Source: Myxocyprinus asiaticus (taxonomy: Eukaryota; Chordata; Actinopteri; Cypriniformes; Catostomidae). From it: a stretch of 64,000 bases of DNA. The stretch spans positions 35,180,735 to 35,244,734 of the forward strand of contig NC_059368.1 in NCBI RefSeq assembly GCF_019703515.2, read 5' to 3'. The notes under the pieces are model-generated. The model worked only from the letters and a program-made list of their open reading frames with translations, was not told where the DNA came from and searched no databases. The position numbers were made by a program, and so were the translations under genes. This document shows positions 56,101 to 63,490 of the stretch, one piece after another. How positions within the stretch are numbered: the first letter of the stretch is position 1; the number at the start of each line of letters is the position of its first letter.

Positions 56101-57930
56101 CAGCACAAACACAGTCCTGTAGTCCGCCATTGTAGTTTTGAATGTCTCGCGCGAATGCCTATAGACTGAACTCTCAAGATTATTCAATAAACTCTGCTCA
56201 TTTTTACCATCACTTCGTCTCTTGCCTTATTCATACTGATAATTATACATCTCAAATTGATGCCTATCAATCCATCATTCTTTATATAACATGTAATATG
56301 CGTGCGCATGACGTCATCGTTTTCACAAATTCGCATATTTGTATGTTTACATGGAGACGATAACGGCATCATTTTCAAAAACATGCACTTTGAAACCCGT
56401 TTTCAAATGTTTGTGTTTTCAGGCCCCAAAACGCCGTTGTCGTGTAAACGAACAGCCAAAACGCATAAAAAGTTTTCCGTTTTTAGTTGAAAACGTTGTC
56501 GTGTAAACGGCCCCTAAATTTTAGAAACAGTGTACTGTTGTTGTTTTTTTTCACGCTTTTTTGTTTTTTATGAATTTGTTGCACTTTAATGTCATGCATT
56601 AACACAGTGACATAGTGATTGATGTATGTCATCATGAAATCAGAGACCCTCCCCATTTAAATCTGATCACAAGTGGTCACAGGAGATGCATTTAAGTGAC
56701 CTGGTGTAAACAGCAATGTCTTCACCTGACCACATGTGATCAGATCACCTGAGACGCATCTTAAAACCAGGTGTAAACTGGGTCAAATTATTACACAAAG
56801 CTATAGTATGGCTTCAGAAGACTTGGAATGTAGTACACCGGTCATATAAACAACTGTTTTGACACTTATATGTATGATTGGCTCTTGGGGGGGGGGAGAT
56901 AGTGGATTAAGAGACAACCACTTGCCTAATCTTATTAAACCCTGCTTTTATGGTGCTTTTATGTCCTTAACTTGATGGCATTTGGTAACCATGTGACTAT
57001 TGTTGTATGGAAAAGAGTGACATGAATATTTTATTTTGTATTCCAAGGAAAACAACACATCACATGGCTTTTTAATGATACGAGGATGACAGAATTGTCC
57101 TTTTTGGTTGAACTACATCAAATTGGAGCTTGAAATAAATACTCACGATTCCAGTATACTGGGTAACAGTCTTTCTCTTTGATGTCCACCTCATAGAGCC
57201 CCCCACGGACGCACACAGCATCCACATTAATGCATTCTGCATCCAGATCCGTCTCGTCTGTCGAGTATCTAGCATCCCCAGCATCCACGGGTACCGGCTG
57301 CGCTGCCACCGCCGCCGCTTGCATCCTGACCGCCGGCGCTTCACATCCCGATGCCGACTCGAATAAATCCTCTGCTTCCTCACCGCCGACATCTCTGCGT
57401 TTGACCTCGTTCGGGTTCAGCTCGCAGAATTTGCGATAAGCCAACTCGATTTTCAGAGAATCATGTCCCACAAACGGCTTCCAGGTCCTCTTGTCCTCTT
57501 TGTAGAACCAGCGCACCTCCTCGGGTCCGAGTTCCGTGACAACTTCACCGCGGTGCCGCGAGCTGTTGGAGCGGTTGCGTTTCTTCGTGGCGACGTTCCC
57601 ATCACTTTCGCTGTAGTTCGGGTCGCCGGGGATCTCGAGATAATCAGACTCCGGGTCAGAACCGAGACGTCCATGATAGCCGGTGTAACCCTCTTCCACC
57701 AGGCCTAACATCATACCGTCCTGGGATAGCCCGCGTTGGCCTCGGGGCAGCGGCAGATGTCCATCTATGCCGGGCTGCACCGCATCCATCCCGCAATGAA
57801 TCGCATCGCAAGTGGGTTCATCATTAAAGCAGGATATGCACGCATCGTCCACCCTTCCCCATTCAGCTCCGCTGATATTTCCCCTGCTTTCCGAACAACT
57901 CACATGTGTGTTGTCCTGACAACCGCTCAT
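35492..57930 (-). CDS. ddhd1: Phospholipase DDHD1 (phosphatidic-acid-preferring PLA1), 13 coding exons, 878 aa
   Basis: Exons: 57930..57147, 53651..53475, 53187..53059, 52078..51931, 51831..51722, 51602..51496, 49116..48863, 46766..46691, 45777..45628, 45388..45324, 40754..40576, 40293..40018, 35673..35492. All borders are GT-AG and phases agree: 2637 nt, 878 codons plus TAA. The product is close to mammalian DDHD1 (about 900 aa). In order: acidic variable N-terminus, conserved block at about 129-170 ([18 protein letters not shown]), [12 protein letters not shown] near 240, [16 protein letters not shown], lipase box SHSLG with nucleophile Ser520, and a DDHD domain from about 596 to 865 with Asp643 (HPTDPV), Asp826 and His845. 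The enzyme hydrolyses phosphatidic acid and phosphatidylinositol at sn-1 to give lysolipids; it is cytosolic and linked to mitochondria and membrane traffic. Fish may have two copies; I cannot say which this is. Confidence 0.97.
35674..36179. other. ddhd1: ddhd1 intron 12, left part, nothing recognised
   Basis: AT-rich intronic sequence between exon 13 and the minisatellite. Confidence 0.5.
36180..37850. repeat. Minisatellite array with ~79 bp unit in ddhd1 intron 12
   Basis: About 20 tandem, variably diverged units built from gtagattcaaatgaacc, ggctcataagagtcattc and attcaggaatcggactacac, then tggtcatgctgtatgtt. The repeat length is about 79 bp where regular, but many units are partial (e.g. 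36,740-36,880). Near 37106-37370 three almost identical 79 bp units occur, alternating two variant bases, so a 158 bp higher-order duplication is recent. Confidence 0.9.
37944..39523 (-). mobile_element. Tc1 element (family 4) in ddhd1 intron 12
   Basis: Ends cagtgcatccggaaagtatt and aatactttccggatgcactg flanked by TA (37942-37943; 39524-39525). Inverted arms of about 210 bp include accccataatgacaacatg. 1580 bp, transposase on the minus strand. Confidence 0.93.
38172..39121 (-). pseudogene. Tc1 transposase (family 4), frameshifted
   Basis: From [20 protein letters not shown], after frameshifts, through [80 protein letters not shown] and [12 protein letters not shown]. The catalytic residues are seen in three frames. 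Lesions near 39060, 38480 and 38330 make it inactive. Confidence 0.85.
39524..40017. other. ddhd1: ddhd1 intron 12, right part
   Basis: Nothing recognised between the Tc1 and exon 12. Confidence 0.5.
40018..40293 (-). CDS. ddhd1: ddhd1 exon 12 (residues 727-818, charged repeat)
   Basis: 276 bp; acceptor caacag, donor gtaagt. Encodes [20 protein letters not shown], conserved, then a low-complexity acidic/basic stretch built of [12 protein letters not shown] units (about residues 780-797) that is not in mammalian DDHD1. The DNA is a matching imperfect 12-18 bp repeat. Confidence 0.9.
40576..40754 (-). CDS. ddhd1: ddhd1 exon 11
   Basis: 179 bp; acceptor tttttag, donor gtaaga. Encodes [20 protein letters not shown], a Ser/Pro-rich stretch and [18 protein letters not shown]. 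Confidence 0.95.
41010..41163. repeat. End fragment of the GAGTGCAACA MITE
   Basis: aaagtgcaacagtctgg through gttaatcgatggtatacgc and gatgaagccatcagtc matches, inverted, the right end of the element at 6935-7679. Confidence 0.7.
41164..41600. other. ddhd1: ddhd1 intron 10, nothing recognised
   Basis: Intronic DNA before the L2 LINE; no frame or repeat boundary found. Confidence 0.45.
41692..41960 (-). repeat. LTR, left copy
   Basis: Direct repeat partner of 42683-42941. Begins tgtggcagacaagcctcttg and ends cctcctcctcgtcaca; an AT-rich stretch ttttaataaacaaaacacaa lies inside. Confidence 0.8.
42371..42571. repeat. 30 bp minisatellite inside the LTR element
   Basis: Units of cagcgggctcctccgccacc plus tggtggaccg repeat about five to six times, the first and last less regular. 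Since the unit is 30 bp, every frame stays open. Read on the minus strand one frame gives [10 protein letters not shown] repeats. Confidence 0.9.
42683..42941 (-). repeat. LTR, right copy
   Basis: Begins tgtggcagacaagcctcttg and ends cctcctcctcgtcaca, same as the left copy, with scattered differences (10 bp shorter). Confidence 0.8.
42942..43991 (+). pseudogene. L2-clade reverse transcriptase, inactivated
   Basis: Recognisable in pieces: [54 protein letters not shown], then after frameshifts [33 protein letters not shown] and [20 protein letters not shown]. The catalytic YADD is YADE here, and a stop follows near 43990. Confidence 0.85.
44110..44163. repeat. (TA)n microsatellite
   Basis: Uninterrupted TA repeat after cataca, inside the 3' part of the L2 LINE. 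Confidence 0.95.
44405..44913. mobile_element. GAGTGCAACA MITE, inverted truncated copy
   Basis: From agagatccaccaatcagaga through caacaatgcattgtgaatga-type sequence to gttgcgctc matches the reverse of 6935-7679. The left end is lost. In ddhd1 intron 10. Confidence 0.65.
44914..45323. other. ddhd1: ddhd1 intron 10, nothing recognised
   Basis: AT-rich intronic DNA next to exon 10, without repeat boundaries. Confidence 0.45.
45324..45388 (-). CDS. ddhd1: ddhd1 exon 10
   Basis: Short 65 bp exon with acceptor ttctgcag and donor gtgagt, recognised by product: [20 protein letters not shown] followed by HW. It supplies the phase needed between exons 9 and 11. Confidence 0.95.
45628..45777 (-). CDS. 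ddhd1: ddhd1 exon 9 (residues 596-645, start of DDHD domain)
   Basis: 150 bp; acceptor ttgtag, donor gtgagt. Encodes [20 protein letters not shown] and NIFHPTDPV, with Asp643 of the DDHD signature. Confidence 0.96.
45975..46421 (-). mobile_element. tRNA-derived SINE, ~420 bp family (copy 1)
   Basis: A perfect 13 bp duplication aaaaatacagtga flanks it (45962-45974; 46422-46434). Read on the minus strand it starts gggcctgggtagctcagtga (A-box-like), then gagttcgaatccagagtg (B-box-like), and ends in an A-rich tail after aattggggagaaaagggg. In ddhd1 intron 8. Confidence 0.9.
46691..46766 (-). CDS. ddhd1: ddhd1 exon 8
   Basis: 76 bp; acceptor tttgcag, donor gtatgt. Encodes [20 protein letters not shown] and ALKFK. 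Helical linker before the DDHD domain. Confidence 0.92.
46767..48862 (-). other. ddhd1: ddhd1 intron 7 (2.1 kb)
   Basis: Nothing recognised to about 47640. 47650-47760 is a minisatellite-like stretch of gttgccagggcattgctata-type words. 47966-48545 contains gcgcaa and ttgcgc words at both sides, a weak candidate for a MITE. 48628-48690 holds degenerate ggggtt/agggtt words resembling telomeric repeat. Confidence 0.5.
48863..49116 (-). CDS. ddhd1: ddhd1 exon 7 (residues 486-570, catalytic serine)
   Basis: 254 bp; acceptor tcctcag, donor gtttac. Encodes [16 protein letters not shown], then [20 protein letters not shown] with the nucleophile Ser520. Compared with mammals, the segment after WDPVRF is shorter and different ([17 protein letters not shown]) before [13 protein letters not shown]. 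Confidence 0.95.
49246..49345. repeat. End fragment of the tttacacctgg MITE
   Basis: ggccctgtctacacctggta and taggatgtgtttcgggtgat match the left end of the element at 54591-56785. The rest of this copy is not resolved. Confidence 0.6.
49346..50359. other. ddhd1: ddhd1 intron 6, nothing recognised
   Basis: AT-rich intronic DNA. It may be the interior of the MITE whose end is at 49246, but I cannot show this. Confidence 0.4.
50360..50791 (-). mobile_element. tRNA-derived SINE (copy 2)
   Basis: A perfect 15 bp duplication aaaatttccctttttt-like (aaaatttcccttttt) at 50345-50359 and 50792-50806. Same family and orientation as 45975-46421; in ddhd1 intron 6. Confidence 0.9.
51046..51312. mobile_element. 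MITE with ttaaagctga / cttcagctttaa ends
   Basis: Inverted ends TTAAAGCTGATGTA and TACTTCAGCTTTAA. It shares ggcgggactatctctttg and tagtggcactagtgtctcag with the copy at 11299-11531. In ddhd1 intron 6. Confidence 0.65.
51496..51602 (-). CDS. ddhd1: ddhd1 exon 6
   Basis: 107 bp; acceptor tttcag, donor gtgaga. Encodes [20 protein letters not shown] and [15 protein letters not shown], almost invariant in vertebrates. Confidence 0.96.
51722..51831 (-). CDS. ddhd1: ddhd1 exon 5
   Basis: 110 bp; acceptor gttag, donor gtattg. Encodes [14 protein letters not shown] and [16 protein letters not shown]. Confidence 0.95.
51931..52078 (-). CDS. ddhd1: ddhd1 exon 4 (residues 364-413)
   Basis: 148 bp; acceptor ggttag, donor gtgagt. 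Encodes [14 protein letters not shown] and [20 protein letters not shown], the conserved strand and loop that open the alpha/beta-hydrolase fold (likely oxyanion-hole side). Confidence 0.95.
52525..52855. mobile_element. TTAA MITE, truncated
   Basis: Left TTAA at 52521-52524 and start agggatagttcacccaaaaa; then the family landmarks gtgtatgactttctttcttc and tctcagctcagcaggtcc. The right end is not found. In ddhd1 intron 3. Confidence 0.7.
53059..53187 (-). CDS. ddhd1: ddhd1 exon 3 (residues 321-363)
   Basis: 129 bp; acceptor cactcag, donor gtttgg. Encodes [20 protein letters not shown] and [14 protein letters not shown]. Confidence 0.95.
53475..53651 (-). CDS. ddhd1: ddhd1 exon 2 (residues 262-320)
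   Basis: 177 bp, phase 1-1; acceptor tttaacag, donor gtaata. Encodes [20 protein letters not shown] and [15 protein letters not shown]. Confidence 0.95.
54629..54894. mobile_element. hAT-type MITE, 266 bp, with perfect 8 bp duplication
   Basis: Duplication GCTTCAGG at 54621-54628 and 54895-54902. Ends CAGGGGCGGACTGG and CCAGTCTGCCCCTG are perfect or near-perfect inverses (one difference). 8 bp duplication and CAGGGG... ends are hAT hallmarks. Confidence 0.92.
55345..56515. mobile_element. gtttacacgacaacg MITE, third level of the nest
   Basis: gggtacgtttacacgacaac at the left faces gttgtcgtgtaaacggcccc at the right; the inner arms carry gcgtttttgaaaag and aaaacgcataaaaag. It is interrupted by the SINE at 55491-55903. 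Confidence 0.8.
55491..55903 (+). mobile_element. tRNA-derived SINE (copy 3), innermost level
   Basis: A perfect 18 bp duplication aaaaaacgctgtattatg (55473-55490; 55904-55921). Starts tggggcctgggtagctcagt, then gttcgaatcccagggtgtgc, with an A-rich tail (gagaaaaggggaaaaatcca). Same family as copies 1 and 2, opposite orientation to them. Confidence 0.93.
57147..57930 (-). CDS. ddhd1: ddhd1 exon 1 (residues 1-261)
   Basis: Start chosen at ATG 57930-57928 ([12 protein letters not shown]), the first ATG in the frame; the frame just upstream has a GTG only. It encodes the fast-evolving N-terminus and the conserved [18 protein letters not shown] and [12 protein letters not shown] blocks. GC content is higher than in flanking DNA, as usual for a first exon. 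Donor gtgagt. Confidence 0.93.
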
Positions 57931-58600
57931 CACTGTCACCGCTTTCTAGAACACGGCAAACAGGGCGATTTCAGCAGCGGTCAGCTGATTATTTTAACAA
58001 CAAATCTGACGATGCCAAAACCTCTCCTTCCCCCAGTGTCACCGAAGCGGTCAGCATCTGCAAAGATGCGTCAATCACACGTGCTTGACATTAAACTCAT
58101 TTACTGGCACAGTCCTCAACTTACAGGGAACACAAGCCAACCTGTTCACTGTCCATTAATATGCCGACTGTATTTCTCCCCATGGAGCCCCTCTGCTCTG
58201 CTCTTTCTGTAACGCTCCCAGAACTGCTCTACCAAGGTGGAGCCTATAAGGTTAGCAAAACAAAGCATAACGCAGCGGTACACTGGCGAGGAGACAGAAG
58301 CCGTTCTTTTTGAATGGATATCTATGGAGGAGATGCTTGAGAACGCTGAATAAACAGTTTTTGTGAGGAAACAACTCATTGCGATGTGAATTGACCGCCT
58401 TCAACATGTTTTATAATAATAATAATAAAAAAATCCTGTTGGAGTGAACTATGTGTGAAGTTTTCACGATAAAATTGCTGTTTTTAAAGAGAAGTGAAGG
58501 TCGATTTTGCGACAGGTAGGTGTTAGTTTACGGCTCATCTGTATGGTATCCGCAAACGGAGATTTACTGTCGTAACACTCTAAACGCTTCTTCTTCTTCT
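57931..58600. promoter_or_regulatory. ddhd1: ddhd1 upstream region (putative promoter and 5' UTR)
   Basis: Directly upstream of the ddhd1 start on the minus strand, with more CG dinucleotides than the surroundings up to about 58300. No TATA box or other decisive site seen. The boundary is arbitrary. Confidence 0.35.
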
Positions 58601-58780
58601 TTTATTTATTTATTTATTTATTTATTCATTCATTCATTCATTCATTTTTTTAAGAGCAAGTCACTTACAATATAACAGAAAACAAACAAACAAAATAAAA
58701 AAAAAAAAAAAAAACACAGCCAGTAATAACAACAATAACTACAGCCAAGGGGGAAGAAGAAAAAAAAAAAAAAAACATTT
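58601..58780. repeat. (TTTA)n / (TTCA)n microsatellite and poly-A runs
   Basis: tttatttatttattt changes to ttcattcattcattc at about 58600-58645; A runs follow at 58697 and 58757. Confidence 0.85.
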
Positions 58781-58989
58781 GTTAATACTACTGGGGATTC
58801 TTAAAATAAGCACAACATGATAGTGCTTTCCTCACTTTAGAGTTATCTGATACAGAAAGTGTTGCAAGATACTGTCTAAATTAGCTGAGAAATACCTTAA
58901 AATGTGGTTTGTGATTGGAGGATTTGCATTTATGTATGTGAAATTTGGCCAAAAGAAGTAAAAGATTTATAAGATAAAACTCTTTTTGT

Positions 58990-61240
58990 TTCCTTATTTT
59001 TATTTAAAACAACAACAACAACACATCTTTCCAGTATAAAGAAAATCGAGAGTACACATAAACAGTCGCAAAGGTACAAAACTTTCCCGAAATATTTTTG
59101 TGAAATGACAGTGCCAAAAATAGATGTATAACAGTCTCGTCTTGCCTATTATAGAAGTTACACATTGTGTTATTGTCAGATTTAAATTTAAGTAACTATT
59201 AGCTGGGTAAAATCTGTGAATTAATTTGGAAGAAACTTCTCTAACTTTGTTCACAATAAGGTATTTATGTGGCAAGGGCCAAAGTTTTTTCCAGTATATC
59301 TCATTTGTGAAGTTACTCCAATAGGGAATTACATATGGTGTAGAGACCACATCTCTCTGAAAAAAGCACGAATCATCTTATTGCTGGTGTGTGGAACAAG
59401 GCAAGCCTTACCCACAGCTGTTTGAATTGGATCACAAATAGGTGGTATGGAATTCAAGCTTCTTTCAAGACCTTTAAATAAAGTAATAACTCCTGAGGGA
59501 ACAGCATCAAAAACAGTGGCAAATTCTTTGGGTGTAACAGGAAAATTAAATTTCTGAAAGAACTCTTCATATTTAAACAAGAAATCTTCATTAAAAAGAT
59601 CACGCACTGAAATTATATTTTTATCATACCAGTTCTGGAAAAATAATTAGGGTGTATTCTGATTGTTCCAAAAAAATTATGTTTGTAGATAAGAGACCAA
59701 GCAAGAAGCATTTGCTTGTGGAATGCAGAGAGCTTTACAGGTAGCTTTTCAATGTTGTAGTTGCATAACAAAAGACAATTCAAACCACCAAGTTGAGAGA
59801 ATACAGAATTCGGGATGTAGTTCCATACTGATGAGGGGCATTTTAAGAAGTGTTTCATCCAATTAACTTTGAAAGTGTAATTCAAGGTAACAAAATCAAA
59901 AAAAAAAAAAAATAATCCTCCATTCTCATATGTGTTCATTACAGCAGTTCTCTTAATATAATAGGCACGATTCCTCCAAAAAGTTGAAAAGCAGTTGGTC
60001 TATAATTGTACAAGTCTTATTGTCCAGATGTAGTGCCAAAGCTGCATACACCAATCAGACCCTCTGCTTTAGTAAGCAATAACCTACCTTTTAAGAAATA
60101 TTCCTTTGAAGCCACTGATAAAAAAAATAAAAAAAATCAGTATTTTTTTCAGTGGTAGGGATAAAATTAGCATTACAGAGTGCGGATTGATTCTTAGTTA
60201 TAATGATTCTTAAGTAAGTGACTTTTTCTATAACTGGGACATTAGAGATAGAAGGAGCAGCGCCATCTGTAATAGACAATAATTCACATTTAGAAATATT
60301 CAGGTGTAAACCGGATGCTTTAGAAAATACATCTATTATCCCTAGCTACTGCAATTTGGTCACTATTTTTTAAAAAGAGGGTTGTGTCATCAGCCAGCTG
60401 ACTGATGATCACTTCCCTCCCTGCAAGGCAGAAATATCTTTAAGATGGCTTTGCTTAACATGGTCTGCTAAAAGATAAGGAGAAGATAAGGAGAAATAGG
60501 ACAGCCTTGACATATACCTCTTTTAGCATCAAATCTAGTTGAAGTTCCAAATTTCAATTTAATTGAGCTGTTGGCATTACAATATAATGTTTTATTTGCA
60601 TTGCAAAAAAAAAAAAAAAAAGTAAAAAAAAAAAAAGAACCAAAACTAAACCTTTCAAGACTAAGGAAGATACATTTGTGCTCAAGAGTATCAAATGCTT
60701 TGTAAGTCCAAAAGTAGGATAAAGCTTTGTTCCGAGATCAAATGAGAATAATCAAGAATGTCCAAAACTAGTCTGATATTATTTTAAATGTGTCTGTTCT
60801 TCATGAAGTCAGATTACGTTTCGTCAATAATTGAATCTAGTACTGCTTTAATTCTTTTGGCAAAAATTGCAGCAAATATTTTATAGTCATTATTTAGTAG
60901 ACAGATTGGCCACCAGTTATCAATAAATTATAAAGCCTTCTTTGATTTTGGGATAAGAATGTTAAGACCTTGATTCATGCTTGAAGGAAGGTGACCATTT
61001 GAGATGCTTTCAATAAATACACACAATAAGAATGGTGCCATTTGCTGGGCAAAGGATTTGTAAAATTCAGCGGTTAGCCCATCTGTTCCAGTGGATACAT
61101 TGTTTTTTAGACATTGAATGGAGTCCATTATTTATTTTGCATTAATAGGTTCATCACAAAAATCCTTATCCTCTGTCTTAATATGTCTGGTTTCTTTCAA
61201 AGATGCAAAAAAGGAGGATGCTGATTGTTCTGAAAGTGTA
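58990..61240 (-). pseudogene. L1-type LINE ORF2 remnant, 5'-truncated
   Basis: Minus-strand pieces in order: VSTGTDGLTAEFYKSFAQQM and ESISNGHLPSSMNQGLNILI (61128-60928), SQLADDTTLF around 60385-60425 (the LADD catalytic core), KVTYLRIIITKNQSALCNAN (60279-60091), HKQMLLAWSLIYKHNF, KFNFPVTPKEFATVFDAVPS (59607-59329) and VREVSSKLIHRFYPANSYLN (59350-59000). Order and motifs are those of an L1-clade ORF2. Frameshifts between the pieces make it non-functional. It is a different lineage from the L1 at 25267-31235. It lies between ddhd1 and cgrrf1. Confidence 0.85.
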
Positions 61241-61439
61241 CAAATTTACTGTAAAACATAGAACAGAATTTTGAGATCAATATCGAATCTGAGGTGTTTG
61301 GTGTATGATATTGTGATTAACACGCTGTTTTTCAAGTCTAAAAAAGTAAGAGGAATTTTGCTCACCTTCCTCAAGTCATTTTTTCCTAGAACGAATGCAT
61401 GCACTTTCTGCTTTCCTACTGTAAATCTCGTCTAATTTA

Positions 61440-62125
61440 TTCTGACTCTAAATGCTTCTCAATGTGCATTCTTTTGTGTTCTTACGTTCGCGTGGACTTG
61501 TTCTACATCATCATGCACTGCCGAAGTTCGATTCCAATCCTCAAGAACGCAAGTACCGAGAACGCAGGAAATTACCTGGATGTGTCCTTGAAATCGAGGT
61601 TGCATTGGATGGTGACTTGTGGGCAAGAACTTGTGGCAGACGAAGGACAATTATCGTTTTGTTTAGTTTTTTCCTCAAGAGTATCCAGCTGTAAGCTTGC
61701 GAAAGTCTGACGGCTCGTGAGAGTTGTTATACTCCTTCAACATTTGTTGTTTTTTTGGGCATAATTTTAATACAGTAATAAACATGGAGAAAACAAGTGT
61801 TTACAGACTTTATTCTTTTAACGTAAAACCTCACTGGTGTGATGATATTAATGCTGTCACTGGTGTGATAATGCCACTAGTTCTCTCACTGGATTCAAAT
61901 GTGCTGTGACGGTTAATTGCGCAACAGGAAGATCGCAGCACATCTCAAAGCTTGCAATAGATGCGTTCTACGTCCTCCTGTCCTTCCGAGTTCGTTCTTC
62001 CAAGGTAGCTTGCAAGACTGGTCTTCATAAGAGCACAAATCCGTTCTCTGCATTCTTAGAATTGAGAAACACCCGCTGTTCATTGACATTAGGGCCATTA
62101 TATGATTGGCTTAGAATACTCACGT
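61440..62125. mobile_element. Possible MITE with ctcaat(g)-type ends
   Basis: The left side (gcttctcaatgtgcattctt, ttgttctacatcatcatgc) resembles, inverted, the right side (cattcttagaattgagaaac, gatgcgttctacgtcctcct). The boundaries are soft. Confidence 0.35.
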
Positions 62126-62160
62126 GATCCAAATTCACTGTTATGCTCTCTCCCTTTAAA

Positions 62161-63131
62161 GCCCCATCACACCGCCAGCGACATTGTGCAAGACGGCGAC
62201 ACCATCATTTTCAATGAGAGCACAGCAACTTCCGGCGACACGAGCTGTCATGACCATTGGCGACAGAGATTGCCATGGGGAGCGACAAGACAAGTTGAGA
62301 AAATTTCAAATTTATGCAAATGACGAGCGAAGACAGAGGAGCTCACGTCATCCATCTCCAGGCAGGTTGAGTGGGAGATACTGGAATCGACTCGAGTGCA
62401 TGCAGGCAAGGCGGAGGAGAAGTTAAAAGTTTCTGTGAGCAATTTCACTGTTCTATATCATTTATCTTTAACCACACACATAGATATGGCCTAATGAAAT
62501 GATGCGTGGAAAACCGTGTCGGCATTCTGATTGAGTTTTATTTATATATTAGGAATGCCCACCAGTGAGCAGTGTTTGTGTGTAATGCAATACTAAGTAA
62601 TTAATTACTGCAATTAAACTACTTTTTCATTGAAAAAAGTAAACTAAGGGATTATTCTTAATTTTTCAGTAATTTTATTAAAGTTACTTCTGATGTAATT
62701 GCGTTAAATACTGTATAGACTATAGAACAATTCCATATAAAACAATAGTGAATTTAAAATGATTTAAAAATTATTAATGTCTTATGTTAAAATGTATGTT
62801 TTCTAATGAAATGCAGCCCCCTTAAATTCTTTGGCCAGTTCACGAATAATTTATTTGATTTTATATAATTTATTTGAAAGAATGAAAAGAACAATTTCAT
62901 GTATCTCCTTGATATCTTTTCAAATGGTCGAGGTTGATAAGGGTTTTAAAAGTAATTAGTAATATGTAATGCAATTACTTTTCAGACAGAGTAATTAGTA
63001 CAGTAATCTAATTACACTGTAGAATATGTAATTAGTAGTTTGTAATTAATTACTTTTTTTAGAGTAACTTACTCAACACTGTCAGCGACACATCGCAAAG
63101 TTTAGCGACATGCCGCAGTGTGAACAGGGTT
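62161..63131. mobile_element. Element with TIR-like ends flanked by a 20 bp direct repeat
   Basis: ttatgctctctccctttaaa (62141-62160) and ttatgctctttccctttaaa (63132-63151) differ at one base. Between them the ends read GCCCCATCACACCGC and, inverted, ACCCTGTTCACACTGC; both arms hold several gcgaca words. The interior (about 62580-63070) has gtaattaattac words that look like a separate small MITE. Confidence 0.55.
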
Positions 63132-63151
63132 TTATGCTCTTTCCCTTTAAA

Positions 63152-63386
63152 CAGTGGACGCTCCTTTGCGTGTCGGTATTGGTGTCATGTGCAGGGTTTA
63201 GCACTCCGGCCACCGTAGCGGCTGTCGCAACCGGAAGTTTACGTTTTTAAGCCCTGCGGAGTGACAGAAGGATGCAAGATTGGTTTTAACAGCCTCACTT
63301 TTTCTTTCTTTTTTTTTTTCTCCAAGTAGTTATTTTATCATATGCGCCGACATTCTTAGGCATTGTATTAATGTAACCTTTTGAGC
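63152..63386 (+). promoter_or_regulatory. cgrrf1: cgrrf1 proximal promoter and 5' UTR
   Basis: CG-containing stretch upstream of the start codon. CCGGAAGT at 63231-63238 is an ETS-family consensus, common at TATA-less housekeeping promoters. No TATA box seen. TSS not defined. Confidence 0.4.
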
Positions 63387-63490
63387 ATGGCTGCGGAATT
63401 TTTAGTGATGTTGTATGAGTATTCTCCTCTCTTTTATATTACTGTCATATCAGTATGTTTCATCATCACTGTGGCTGTAGTGCTGGGCTG
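63387..63490 (+). CDS. cgrrf1: cgrrf1 exon 1 (residues 1-34)
   Basis: ATG at 63387-63389, chosen because the N-terminus then matches the family start (MAA.FLV.LYEYSPLFYI). Donor gtaagt after 63490. Confidence 0.93.

Larger units (their letters stand above)
54591..56785. mobile_element. tttacacctgg MITE, second level of the nest
   Basis: gtttacacctggtattaaga at the left faces taaaaccaggtgtaaactgg at the right, with subterminal gcatcttaaaacc/gtattaagatgcg words. It is interrupted by the 266 bp hAT (54629-54894) and the element at 55345-56515. A separate end of the family is at 49246. Confidence 0.7.
53695..57122. mobile_element. TTAA-type MITE holding the whole nest in ddhd1 intron 1
   Basis: Left TTAA (53691-53694) and a degenerate start agaaatagtttatctac; right end ctttttggttgaactacatc. 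Between, the landmarks gaagccatacaatagctttg (left) and caaagctatagtatggcttc (right) are inverted. It is split at about 54587 by the element 54591-56785. Its outer edges are about 39 and 24 bp from the flanking exon borders. Confidence 0.7.

Noticed and set aside
57931..57939. GTG start three codons upstream of the ddhd1 ATG
   Set aside because: An ATG in good position follows immediately, and vertebrate nuclear genes rarely start at GTG.
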